NCBI GenBank assembly: GCA_944384285.1
Contig: CALWSX010000122.1
Location: 1 to 8,481 of the forward strand
Source of the DNA: an uncultured Lachnospiraceae bacterium
GTDB lineage: Bacteria; Bacillota; Clostridia; Lachnospirales; Anaerotignaceae
DNA: 8,481 nucleotides
Direction of reading: 5' to 3'
In this document: piece after piece, positions 1 to 6,847 of the stretch
Position numbering within the stretch: the stretch's first letter is position 1
Layout: each line of letters starts with the position of its first letter
Position numbers and translations under genes: made by a program
Notes under the pieces: model-generated
Told to the model about the DNA's origin: nothing
The model's input: only the letters and a program-made list of their open reading frames with translations
The model's database searches: none

Positions 1-1
1 A

Positions 2-1699
2 AATATTTTCCCTGAAAAAGAAGCTCAAATTGCAAGTTCTTTGATATTTGGTCTAAGAAATGATTTGCCTGAGAATATTATGGAAATTTATAAAAGGGCA
101 GGTATTTTTCATATCCTTGCAATATCAGGTCTTCATATTAATATTTTATCAACTATGATATTTTCTATATTGAAAAAGTTTGGTATAAACAAAAGAAAAG
201 CTTCTTTAGTTTCTATTTTGTTAATATCTATATACATTCCTTTTACCGGTTTTATGGTGTCTGCAATTAGAGCATATATAATGAGTATAGTGTTTTTAAT
301 TGGTAATGTATTGAAAAGAGAACCGGATTCATATAACTCTTTAGGAATATCTGCACTTTTGATTTTATTATCTGAACCTCTTTATTTATATGATGCAGGT
401 TTTATACTTTCATTTGTAATTACTGCTGGAATTATTGCAATTTCAAGAAAAACTAAAGGACTAAGCAAATTAAAAAAGATGATCTATATTTCTCTTGCAT
501 CAAATTTTGTTAGTATTCCATTAATTGCTTATTTTTATTCTGATTTTACAATTTGGGGAATTGTTGCAAATTGTTTAGTTTTGCCGTTCCTTCCGTTTAT
601 AATTGGAATGTTGTTTTTATCTTGTATCTTTGGAGCGATTTATATACCTGTTGGTAAATTTTTAGGTGGAAGTGTTTATTTATTATTAAAGTATATAGAA
701 GTTATAACAAATTATTTATCTTCTTTACCATTTTCTTCTGTATCAATTGGAATTTTAAACCATGAGCTTATAATATTGTATTTTGCAATACTTTTTATGA
801 TTTATAATTTTGAAAAACGTAAAACTATTTATTCAATAGGTATAATTACTTGTTTCATTACATCTATGTTTTTAATATTTTCAAATCGTATTATTTTTAA
901 AAATAATGAAATTGTATTTTTTGATGTTGGTCAAGGCGATTCGGCACTTATTAAAATGTATGATGGTAACAACTTTCTTATAGACGGTGGTGGAAATTAT
1001 TTTCAAGAATACGGTGAAAATACTGGTAAAAATATAATTATTCCTTACCTTGAAAAGAATAATATTAAAAGTATTAATATGATATTTATTTCTCATCTTG
1101 ACACAGATCATGCATTAGGGGCTCTTGAGTTAATGGAATTTTATAATGTAAAAAGAGTTGCAATTGCAGATGTTGATTATAGTAATAATGAAATGTATAC
1201 TAAACTTCTTAAAATTGCAAATGAAAAGAAAATTGAAATTATAAGATTATCCGAAGGCGATGAAATATTTATAGGTGAAGATTCATCAATTTCTGTGTTA
1301 TATCCATTTGAAACTTTACTTAACACAGAAAATATAAATAATTCTTCTCTTGTATTAAAATATTCATACAAAGATATGGACTTTCTTTTTACAGGAGATA
1401 TTGATATTCATAATGAAAATATTATGATTAAGAAAGATATAAATGATAATGTTGATGTATTAAAAGTTGCTCATCATGGATCTAAATATTCAACAGGTGA
1501 AGCATTTTTAAATAATTATGATTTTGAGTACGCGGTTGTATCTAATGGAAAGAACAATCCGTATAATCATCCACATCCCGAAACTATGGAAAGACTTAAA
1601 AGTAAAGACATAGATGTTTTTACAACAGAGGGAAATGGAATGATAAAATTTATAACAAATGGTGAAAATTTAAAAGTAAAAACACTTATTAATACATAA
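2..1699 (+). CDS. comEC: ComEC/Rec2-family DNA internalization channel, 5' partial
   Basis: This is the polytopic membrane protein that passes single-stranded DNA across the cytoplasmic membrane during natural transformation. The frame is open back to the first codon of the window, so the gene begins upstream. The TTG at 41 is only an internal Leu codon. The competence-domain signature HILAISGLHIN lies at nt 110-142 and is followed by many hydrophobic segments up to about nt 890. A C-terminal metallo-beta-lactamase domain follows: DVGQGD (923-940), the metal motif HLDTDH (1094-1111), TGD (1391-1399), AHHGSK (1469-1486) and NHPHPE near 1564. All the usual MBL residues are present, so the domain looks intact. 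The N-terminal soluble domain (DUF4131/OB-like), if present, lies outside the window. The stop codon abuts the holA ribosome binding site, which suggests cotranscription. Whether the organism is competent cannot be judged from this gene alone. Confidence 0.95.
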   Translation, partial: NIFPEKEAQIASSLIFGLRNDLPENIMEIYKRAGIFHILAISGLHINILSTMIFSILKKFGINKRKASLVSILLISIYIPFTGFMVSAIRAYIMSIVFLIGNVLKREPDSYNSLGISALLILLSEPLYLYDAGFILSFVITAGIIAISRKTKGLSKLKKMIYISLASNFVSIPLIAYFYSDFTIWGIVANCLVLPFLPFIIGMLFLSCIFGAIYIPVGKFLGGSVYLLLKYIEVITNYLSSLPFSSVSIGILNHELIILYFAILFMIYNFEKRKTIYSIGIITCFITSMFLIFSNRIIFKNNEIVFFDVGQGDSALIKMYDGNNFLIDGGGNYFQEYGENTGKNIIIPYLEKNNIKSINMIFISHLDTDHALGALELMEFYNVKRVAIADVDYSNNEMYTKLLKIANEKKIEIIRLSEGDEIFIGEDSSISVLYPFETLLNTENINNSSLVLKYSYKDMDFLFTGDIDIHNENIMIKKDINDNVDVLKVAHHGSKYSTGEAFLNNYDFEYAVVSNGKNNPYNHPHPETMERLKSKDIDVFTTEGNGMIKFITNGENLKVKTLINT

Positions 1700-1709
1700 G
1701 AGGTAATTT

Positions 1710-2711
1710 ATGAAAAATTTAAACAAAGATATAAAAAACAATAATTTTAAGAATTTATATCTTCTATATGGCAACGATGTTTATTTAATGGAAAGCTACT
1801 CAAAAACAATAAAGTCAACAATTATTTCGGAAGAAAATGAAATAATGAATTTTGATTTATTCTCTGGGAATAAATCAAATGTTGAAGAAATAATAAATTC
1901 AATAAACACTATGCCTTTCTTATCAGAAAAACGACTTGTCTATGTAAAAAACAGTGGATTTTTCCTTTCTTCAAGAAAAAATGAAGCAGATATTTTATTA
2001 AAAAATATTAGTAATATCTTTTTGGACACAATTTTAATTTTTTTTGAAGAAGAAATAGACAAAAGATCAAAATTTTTTAAAGAATTTTCAAAAATAGGTT
2101 CAGTTGTTGAAATAGTATCATATTCTGGAAAAGATCTTTTGACATGGATAAAAAAGAAGTTTAAAGAAAATGGGATTGAAATAAAAGATGAAGTTTCAGA
2201 ATATTTGATAAAAACATCAGGTACAGATATGAAAACTCTTCTATCAGAAATTTTAAAGTTATCAGACTTCAAAGGATGTACAGGAGAACTCTTATTATCA
2301 GATATTGATAAAGTATGTACAAAGTCTTCTGAATCAAAAGTTTTTGATCTTATTTCTGAAATAGGAAATAAAAATTCTAAAAAAGCTATAGAATTGTATA
2401 ATAATATGATAAAAATGAAAGAATCTCCGTTTTTAATATTATCGCTTTTATCAAGGCAATTTAAAATTATATATTTATATAAGAGAATGCTAAATGAAGG
2501 ATATGATAGAAACTATATATCTTCTAAAGCTGGAATTAATCCGTATTTTTCTAAGGAATATGAAAAACAAAGTATTAATTTTTCAGAAAAGGAATTAAAA
2601 AATGCTTTAGAGGACTGCCTTTTAACAGACTATAATATAAAAACAGGAAAAATTAATGATGAAACAGGAGTTTCTGTTCTTGTTCTTAAATATAGTTCAA
2701 AAATTAACTAA
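1710..2711 (+). CDS. holA: DNA polymerase III subunit delta
   Basis: The delta subunit of the clamp loader binds and opens the beta sliding clamp during replication. The protein has 333 residues, close to the usual 330-345. It starts with the typical N-terminal block (NLYLLYGNDVYLMES, about residues 14-28), the degenerate AAA+ fold found in delta. The middle has the family-like stretch around DLLTWIKKKFKENG, and the C-terminal third, with FLILSLLSRQFKIIYLYKRM, matches the helical collar domain. Identity rests on these blocks and on synteny: comEC-holA adjacency is common in Firmicutes. The ATG start is supported by AAGAGG at 1698-1703, which overlaps the comEC stop and leaves a 6-nt spacer. 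The gene is Lys-, Ile- and Asn-rich like its neighbours and shows no frameshift. rpsT, which often follows holA in Firmicutes, is absent here. Confidence 0.93.
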   Translation: MKNLNKDIKNNNFKNLYLLYGNDVYLMESYSKTIKSTIISEENEIMNFDLFSGNKSNVEEIINSINTMPFLSEKRLVYVKNSGFFLSSRKNEADILLKNISNIFLDTILIFFEEEIDKRSKFFKEFSKIGSVVEIVSYSGKDLLTWIKKKFKENGIEIKDEVSEYLIKTSGTDMKTLLSEILKLSDFKGCTGELLLSDIDKVCTKSSESKVFDLISEIGNKNSKKAIELYNNMIKMKESPFLILSLLSRQFKIIYLYKRMLNEGYDRNYISSKAGINPYFSKEYEKQSINFSEKELKNALEDCLLTDYNIKTGKINDETGVSVLVLKYSSKIN

Positions 2712-2722
2712 TGCAAAAATGC

Positions 2723-2750
2723 TTGTAATTTGAAAATAATGTGATAAAAT
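2723..2750 (+). promoter_or_regulatory. Likely sigma-A promoter for the aminotransferase-lysA operon
   Basis: A TTGTAA -35 element (2723-2728) is separated by 16 nt from a TAAAAT -10 element (2745-2750). The -10 is preceded by TGA, giving an extended -10. It lies in the 71-nt gap after holA and would start transcription near 2757, about 25 nt before the chosen ATG. It overlaps the alternative upstream GTG at 2741, which argues against that GTG as the start. I see no terminator after holA, so read-through from comEC-holA may add to expression. Confidence 0.5.
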
Positions 2751-2782
2751 ATAAAAAAATTTATATTTGGACGGTGCAAAAA

Positions 2783-4048
2783 ATGAAAGAATTGTCACAA
2801 TTATCAAAATCTGAATTAAAAGAACTTAAAGATAAATACCAAAAAGCGTATGATGATTTTAAAAGTCTTGGTTTAAAACTTAATATGGCAAGGGGTAAAC
2901 CTTCTCCTTTACAGCTTGATGAAAGTAACGAAATGTTAAATATACTTGATGATTACCATACAAGTGATGGCCTTGATGTTAGAAATTATGGTATACTTGA
3001 TGGTATTCCTGAAATAAAATCTATTTTTTCAGATTTACTTAAAATTGATAAAGATAATATTATAATAGGTGGAAGCTCAAGCTTAAATCTTATGTATGAT
3101 GCAGTAATGAGACTTTATGTTTTTGGGACAAGTGGATGTAAACCTTGGAAAGACCTTGAAAAAGTAAAATTTTTATGTCCAGTTCCTGGATATGACAGAC
3201 ATTTTGCTATTACAGAAGATTTGGGAATAGAGATGATTCCTGTTAAACTTAATGAAGATGGACCAGATATGGATTATGTTATGGAACTTGTAAAAAATGA
3301 TGATTCCATAAAAGGTATGTGGTGTGTTCCACTTCATGCAAATCCATCAGGTGTATGCTATAGTGATGAAGTTACAGAAAAGCTTGTAAGTATGGAAACT
3401 GCTGCCAAAGATTTTAGAATCTTTTGGGATAATGCATACGGTATACACCATGTATTTAAAAAAGAAACAAGAAAAAATGTATTTGAACTTGCATCAAAAT
3501 ATAATAATGAAAACAGAATTTTGTATTTCTTTTCAACAAGCAAAATCACTTTCCCTGGTGCAGGAATTTCTCTTGTAGCATCAGGAAAAGAAAATATTGC
3601 AGAAATCAAAAACAGAATGAAAGTTCAAATTATAGGCCATGATAAAATCAACCAGTTAAGACATGTTAAATATTTCAAAAATGCTGATGGAATACTTAAA
3701 CACATGGACAAATTGGCAGAAATTCTTAAGCCTAAATTTGAAATTGTTCTTAAAGAACTTGATAAAGAGCTTTCAGGACTTGGTATTGCTAAATGGAGTA
3801 ATCCAACAGGTGGATATTTTGTATCTGTAGACGTACTTAGCGGTTGTGCAAAAGAAGTTGTAAGACTTGCAAAAGAGGGCGGTGTAATTTTAACAGATGC
3901 AGGAGCAACTTACCCTTATAAAAATGATCCGTTAGACAGTAATATCCGTATTGCACCTTCTTTCCCACCTGTAGAGGAACTTGAAAAAGCTATGGAGCTT
4001 TTCTGTATTTGTGTTAAACTTGCTGCCGTTAATAAATTACTTGGATAA
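2783..4048 (+). CDS. PLP-dependent class I aminotransferase, PF12897 (MocR-like) type, probable aspartate aminotransferase
   Basis: This is a fold-type I PLP enzyme of 421 residues. The N-terminal MARGKPSPLQLD block and the overall sequence resemble the family that includes the aspartate aminotransferases of Corynebacterium (AspT) and Mycobacterium (Rv3722c). That family interconverts aspartate and 2-oxoglutarate with oxaloacetate and glutamate. Visible active-site residues are Asn187 in HANPSG, Asp216 and Tyr219 in FWDNAYG, the Schiff-base Lys254 in FFSTSKITFPGAG, and the carboxylate-binding Arg389 in NIRIAPSFP. I chose the ATG at 2783, with a weak GGACGG 8 nt upstream. An in-frame GTG at 2741 would add 14 residues, but it sits in the predicted promoter and has no ribosome binding site. 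There is no MocR DNA-binding domain; the protein is catalytic only. Nine nt separate it from lysA, so the two are very likely cotranscribed. The substrate is inferred from family; an aminotransferase step in DAP synthesis is a less likely alternative. Confidence 0.85.
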   Translation: MKELSQLSKSELKELKDKYQKAYDDFKSLGLKLNMARGKPSPLQLDESNEMLNILDDYHTSDGLDVRNYGILDGIPEIKSIFSDLLKIDKDNIIIGGSSSLNLMYDAVMRLYVFGTSGCKPWKDLEKVKFLCPVPGYDRHFAITEDLGIEMIPVKLNEDGPDMDYVMELVKNDDSIKGMWCVPLHANPSGVCYSDEVTEKLVSMETAAKDFRIFWDNAYGIHHVFKKETRKNVFELASKYNNENRILYFFSTSKITFPGAGISLVASGKENIAEIKNRMKVQIIGHDKINQLRHVKYFKNADGILKHMDKLAEILKPKFEIVLKELDKELSGLGIAKWSNPTGGYFVSVDVLSGCAKEVVRLAKEGGVILTDAGATYPYKNDPLDSNIRIAPSFPPVEELEKAMELFCICVKLAAVNKLLG

Positions 4049-4057
4049 GGAGAAAAT

Positions 4058-5317
4058 ATGATTAAAAAACCTTTTGTAACTTTAGATTTGGTAAAAAATA
4101 TAACAGAAAAATACCCTACACCTTTTCATATATATGATGAAAAAGGTATAAGAGAAAACGCAAGGAATTTAAAGAAAGCATTTTCATGGAACAAAGGATT
4201 TAAAGAATATTTTGCCGTAAAAGCTACTCCAAACCCTTATATAATGCAAATCCTTAAAGAAGAGGGGATTGGGGCAGATTGTTCTACTATTGCAGAACTT
4301 GTTCTTAGTGAGAAAGTAGGGCTTAGGGGTTCAGATATTATGTTCAGTTCAAATGTTACCCCAAAAGAAGATTTTATAAAAGCCTCTGAGCTTGGTGCAA
4401 TAATTAATTTTGATGATATTACACACATAGATTTCTTTAATCAATTTTTAGATATGCCAGATACAGTTTCATGCAGATATAATCCGGGTGGAAATTTTGA
4501 AATAAATAATCAGATTATGGATACACCATCTGAAGCAAAATATGGTTTTACTAGAAAACAGCTTACAGAAGGATTTTTAAAACTTAAATCTTTAGGGGTA
4601 AAACATTTTGGTATTCATGCATTTTTAGCAAGCAATACTATAAAAAATGAATATTATCCTAAACTTGCAGAAATTTTGTTTGAAACTGCAGTAGAGCTCC
4701 AAAAAGAAACAGGTGTACATATTAAATTTATTAATTTATCAGGGGGGGTAGGTATACCTTATAGACCTGAAGATGAGCCAAGTGATATTTTTGTGATAGG
4801 TGAAGGTGTAAGAGAGGCGTTTGAAAGAATACTTGTTCCAAATGGAATGGGCGATGTTGAAATATACACAGAACTTGGAAGATATATGCTTGCTCCTTTT
4901 GGACATTTGGTATCAAAACTTATTCATTTTAAACATACTTACAAAGAATATGCAGGTCTTGATGCTTGTGCTGCAAATCTTATGAGACCGGCAATGTATG
5001 GAGCATATCATCATATTACAGTATTGGGAAAAGAAAATGAGCCTTGTGACCATATGTATGATGTTACAGGGGGTCTTTGTGAAAATAATGATAAATTTGC
5101 TATAAATAGAATGCTTCCTGAACTTGAAATCGGTGATTATCTTGTGATTCACGATACAGGAGCACACGGATTTTCTATGGGATATAATTATAATGGAAAA
5201 CTTAGATCCTCTGAACTTCTTTTGAGAGAAAACGGAGAGGTAAAATTAATAAGACGTGCAGAAACTTTAGATGATTATTTTTCTACATTTGATTTTTCTG
5301 AGTTTTTTAAAAAATAA
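4058..5317 (+). CDS. lysA: Diaminopimelate decarboxylase
   Basis: This cytoplasmic PLP enzyme decarboxylates meso-2,6-diaminopimelate to L-lysine, the last step of lysine synthesis. It belongs to the fold-type III alanine racemase-like family. The protein has 419 residues, as expected. The N-terminal barrel carries the PLP lysine Lys55 in YFAVKATPNP, the glycine loop LSGGVGIPYRPED and EGVR. The C-terminal domain carries ELGRYM, NLMRPAMYGAYHHI, Cys341 in GGLCENND (the equivalent of the catalytic CESGD) and HDTGAHGFSMGYNYNGKLR. The usual HxHIGS segment reads HAFLAS (His187-Ser192), so Phe189 sits where the cofactor-stacking His normally is. From memory, this variant occurs in a clade annotated as LysA in Clostridia. 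The ATG start has AAGGAG (4047-4052) 5 nt upstream, overlapping the stop of the aminotransferase. The gene ends with tandem stops TAATAA. Decarboxylation of a related amino acid cannot be fully excluded. Confidence 0.9.
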   Translation: MIKKPFVTLDLVKNITEKYPTPFHIYDEKGIRENARNLKKAFSWNKGFKEYFAVKATPNPYIMQILKEEGIGADCSTIAELVLSEKVGLRGSDIMFSSNVTPKEDFIKASELGAIINFDDITHIDFFNQFLDMPDTVSCRYNPGGNFEINNQIMDTPSEAKYGFTRKQLTEGFLKLKSLGVKHFGIHAFLASNTIKNEYYPKLAEILFETAVELQKETGVHIKFINLSGGVGIPYRPEDEPSDIFVIGEGVREAFERILVPNGMGDVEIYTELGRYMLAPFGHLVSKLIHFKHTYKEYAGLDACAANLMRPAMYGAYHHITVLGKENEPCDHMYDVTGGLCENNDKFAINRMLPELEIGDYLVIHDTGAHGFSMGYNYNGKLRSSELLLRENGEVKLIRRAETLDDYFSTFDFSEFFKK

Positions 5318-5338
5318 TAAACAAACTTATTAATTTTT

Positions 5339-5363
5339 ACGTATATTAAAAAAAAATATATGT
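5339..5363. repeat. AT-rich imperfect dyad after lysA
   Basis: The arms ACGTATATT (5339-5347) and AATATATGT (5355-5363) can pair over 9 bp with one G-U, around a loop of seven A. There is no GC core and no following T tract, so it is a poor intrinsic terminator. It ends 6 nt before the -35 box of the next promoter, so an operator role is possible but unproven. No better terminator for the lysA transcript is visible. Confidence 0.2.
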
Positions 5364-5369
5364 TATCTA

Positions 5370-5398
5370 TTGCATATATTTATAAAGTGTTGTAGAAT
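5370..5398 (+). promoter_or_regulatory. Sigma-A-type promoter for the CNNM/CorC gene
   Basis: TTGCAT (5370-5375) and TAGAAT (5393-5398) are separated by exactly 17 nt and resemble the housekeeping consensus at both hexamers. Transcription would begin near 5405. This gives an untranslated leader of about 90 nt before the GTG start at 5498, unusually long next to the other gaps in this window. Confidence 0.6.
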
Positions 5399-5412
5399 AT
5401 CATTTAACCACA

Positions 5413-5456
5413 TTTTGAAAGAATGGGGTTCAAAAGGTCTAAACAAAGGGTTTAGA
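5413..5456 (+). promoter_or_regulatory. Two tandem hairpins in the 5' leader of the CNNM/CorC gene
   Basis: Hairpin 1 pairs TTTTGAA (5413-5419) with TTCAAAA (5429-5435), a perfect 7-bp stem with a 9-nt loop containing GGGG. Hairpin 2 pairs TCTAAAC (5438-5444) with GTTTAGA (5450-5456), a perfect 7-bp stem with a 5-nt loop. Two flanking G-U pairs could extend it. Only two bases separate the hairpins, and a T-rich stretch (5457-5482) follows up to the ribosome binding site. The leader does not match any riboswitch consensus I recognise and is too short for an M-box. The stems are visible in the sequence; a regulatory role is inference. Confidence 0.4.
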
Positions 5457-5482
5457 TTTGTTACTATTATTTTTATATTTTT

Positions 5483-5487
5483 AGGAG
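5483..5487 (+). promoter_or_regulatory. Ribosome binding site that decides the CNNM/CorC start
   Basis: AGGAG at 5483-5487 lies 10 nt before the GTG at 5498 but only 1 nt before the in-frame GTG at 5489. The downstream GTG is therefore the workable start, giving MEPGSPW as the N-terminus. Confidence 0.65.
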
Positions 5488-5497
5488 AGTGATTTTA

Positions 5498-6736
5498 GTG
5501 GAACCTGGTAGTCCGTGGTTGTATCTTTTGTTAGTTTTTCTTTTAATGATGTCGGCTTTTTTCTCAGCGTCAGAGACAGCGCTTATATCTATTAATAAGA
5601 TTAAGCTTCGTAACCTGGTTGAGAACAATGTTAAGAATGCTGATATTGTAGCAAAACTTGTAGAAAACCCTGAAAAGCTGTTAAGTACTTTGCTTGTAGG
5701 AAATAACCTAGTAAACATAGGGGCTTCTTCTATAGCAACTTCTATTGCAGTATATTTCAGTCCAAACGCAGGTGTTGGTATTGCTACAGTTGTAATGACA
5801 ATAGTTGTTCTTATTTTTGGTGAAATTACACCAAAGACATTGGCATCATCAAACCCTGAAAAACTTTCATTCGGAGTGATTAAAATTGTAAACTTTTTTG
5901 TAACAATTTTTTCACCAATAGTTGCTGTATTAAATGTAATTACAGGTATGTTAATTAAGCTTTTAGGCGGAGATAAAAATGCAAATGCTCCTACTATTAC
6001 AGAATCTGAGCTTAAAACTATGGTGAATGTAAGTCACGAAGAAGGTATTATCCATATTGACGAAAGAAAAATGATAAATAACGTATTTGACTTTGGTGAT
6101 TGCAGAGTTAAAGATGTTATGACTCCTAGAACTGATATGGTAGCAATCTCTGTAGACACATCTTTTGAAGAAATTACAGAGATATTTAAAGAAGAAAGAT
6201 TTTCAAGACTTCCTGTTTATGGAGAGTCTATAGACGATATAATAGGTATTCTTCATCTTAAAGATATTGCATTCTGTCATCCGGAAACATTTAATATAAG
6301 AGAAGTTATGCATGAACCTTATTATACTTATGAATCAAAAGGTATTTCTGAACTTTTTGGTGAAATGAGAGAAAAAAGGGTGCATCTTGTTATTATACTT
6401 GATGAATATGGTGGAACAAGCGGTTTAGCTACAATGGAAGACCTTGTCGAAGAAATTGTAGGTGAAATCGAAGACGAAGATGATGAAGTTGAGGATGAAG
6501 TTAAACTTGTAAAAGAAGATGAATATATTATTGATGGTTCAACAAGACTTGATGATTTAAATGAATTAATTGGTACAAAATTCAAGTCTGAAGACTTTGA
6601 TACAATAGGCGGTTATGTTATTGGAATGCTTGGAAGATTCCCTGAAAATGGTGAAATGCTTGAAGAAAACGGTATTAAAATAACTGTAGAAGAAACCGAA
6701 AAAAATCGTATTGAAAAACTTAGAATTTATACTTAA
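5498..6736 (+). CDS. CNNM/CorC-family (HlyC-like) membrane protein with paired CBS domains
   Basis: This is an integral membrane protein of 412 residues. The family is often annotated as hemolysin, and members are implicated in Mg2+ (or Co2+) export and magnesium homeostasis. Domains in order: an N-terminal CNNM/DUF21 domain with hydrophobic segments at about 7-24, 67-87, 93-110 and 126-155, including the signature SAFFSASETALIS and FGEITPK (about 107-113); two CBS motifs, the first starting at VMTPRTDM (207) and the second at VMHEPYYT (270) with ILDEYGGTSGLATMEDLVEEIVGE; an acidic stretch EIEDEDDEVEDE (323-334); and a C-terminal CorC/HlyC domain with IDGSTRLDDLNEL and DFDTIGGYV. CBS pairs in this family bind adenine nucleotides. 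The gene is monocistronic: it has its own promoter and structured leader upstream and a strong terminator downstream. Transport and its ion are inferred from the family; hemolytic activity is not implied. Confidence 0.92.
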   Translation: MEPGSPWLYLLLVFLLMMSAFFSASETALISINKIKLRNLVENNVKNADIVAKLVENPEKLLSTLLVGNNLVNIGASSIATSIAVYFSPNAGVGIATVVMTIVVLIFGEITPKTLASSNPEKLSFGVIKIVNFFVTIFSPIVAVLNVITGMLIKLLGGDKNANAPTITESELKTMVNVSHEEGIIHIDERKMINNVFDFGDCRVKDVMTPRTDMVAISVDTSFEEITEIFKEERFSRLPVYGESIDDIIGILHLKDIAFCHPETFNIREVMHEPYYTYESKGISELFGEMREKRVHLVIILDEYGGTSGLATMEDLVEEIVGEIEDEDDEVEDEVKLVKEDEYIIDGSTRLDDLNELIGTKFKSEDFDTIGGYVIGMLGRFPENGEMLEENGIKITVEETEKNRIEKLRIYT

Positions 6737-6773
6737 TTTTAGTATAAAATATTATATTAAACTTAATACTAAT

Positions 6774-6805
6774 AAAAAGCCTGCATTAAATATGCAGGCT
6801 TTTTT
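6774..6805 (+). terminator. Strong intrinsic terminator
   Basis: AAAAAGCCTGCAT (6774-6786) pairs perfectly with ATGCAGGCTTTTT (6792-6804) around a 5-nt loop. The core is eight base pairs with five G-C, followed by six T at 6800-6805. The A run before the stem means it could also work on the opposite strand. It ends the CNNM/CorC transcript and isolates the protease gene. Confidence 0.93.
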
Positions 6806-6847
6806 ATATAAAGAATTATTTTAATACGGTCATATCGGAGGGCTTTT

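Noticed and set aside
41..43. TTG as a start codon for comEC
   Set aside because: The same frame is open to the left edge, with residues that continue the ComEC competence domain. There is no ribosome binding site, so the gene is simply cut by the window.
881..1111. Minus-strand ORFs across the window, e.g. 881-1111, 1940-2272, 6328-6585 and 7724-7921
   Set aside because: They lie antisense to clearly coding genes, have low-complexity or AT-driven composition and show no recognisable domain. They are shadows of the + strand genes.
2741..2743. GTG as the aminotransferase start
   Set aside because: It overlaps the predicted promoter and has no Shine-Dalgarno sequence, and the added 14 residues do not resemble the family. 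ATG at 2783 fits better.
5423..5455. Ten-codon ORF (MGFKRSKQRV) in the CNNM/CorC leader
   Set aside because: There is no proper ribosome binding site at a usable distance, and it contains no run of regulatory codons. It overlaps the hairpins and is probably chance.
6464..6499. Acidic run in the CNNM/CorC protein as a special metal-binding insert
   Set aside because: Acidic residues after the second CBS motif are common in this family, so it is not a distinguishing feature.
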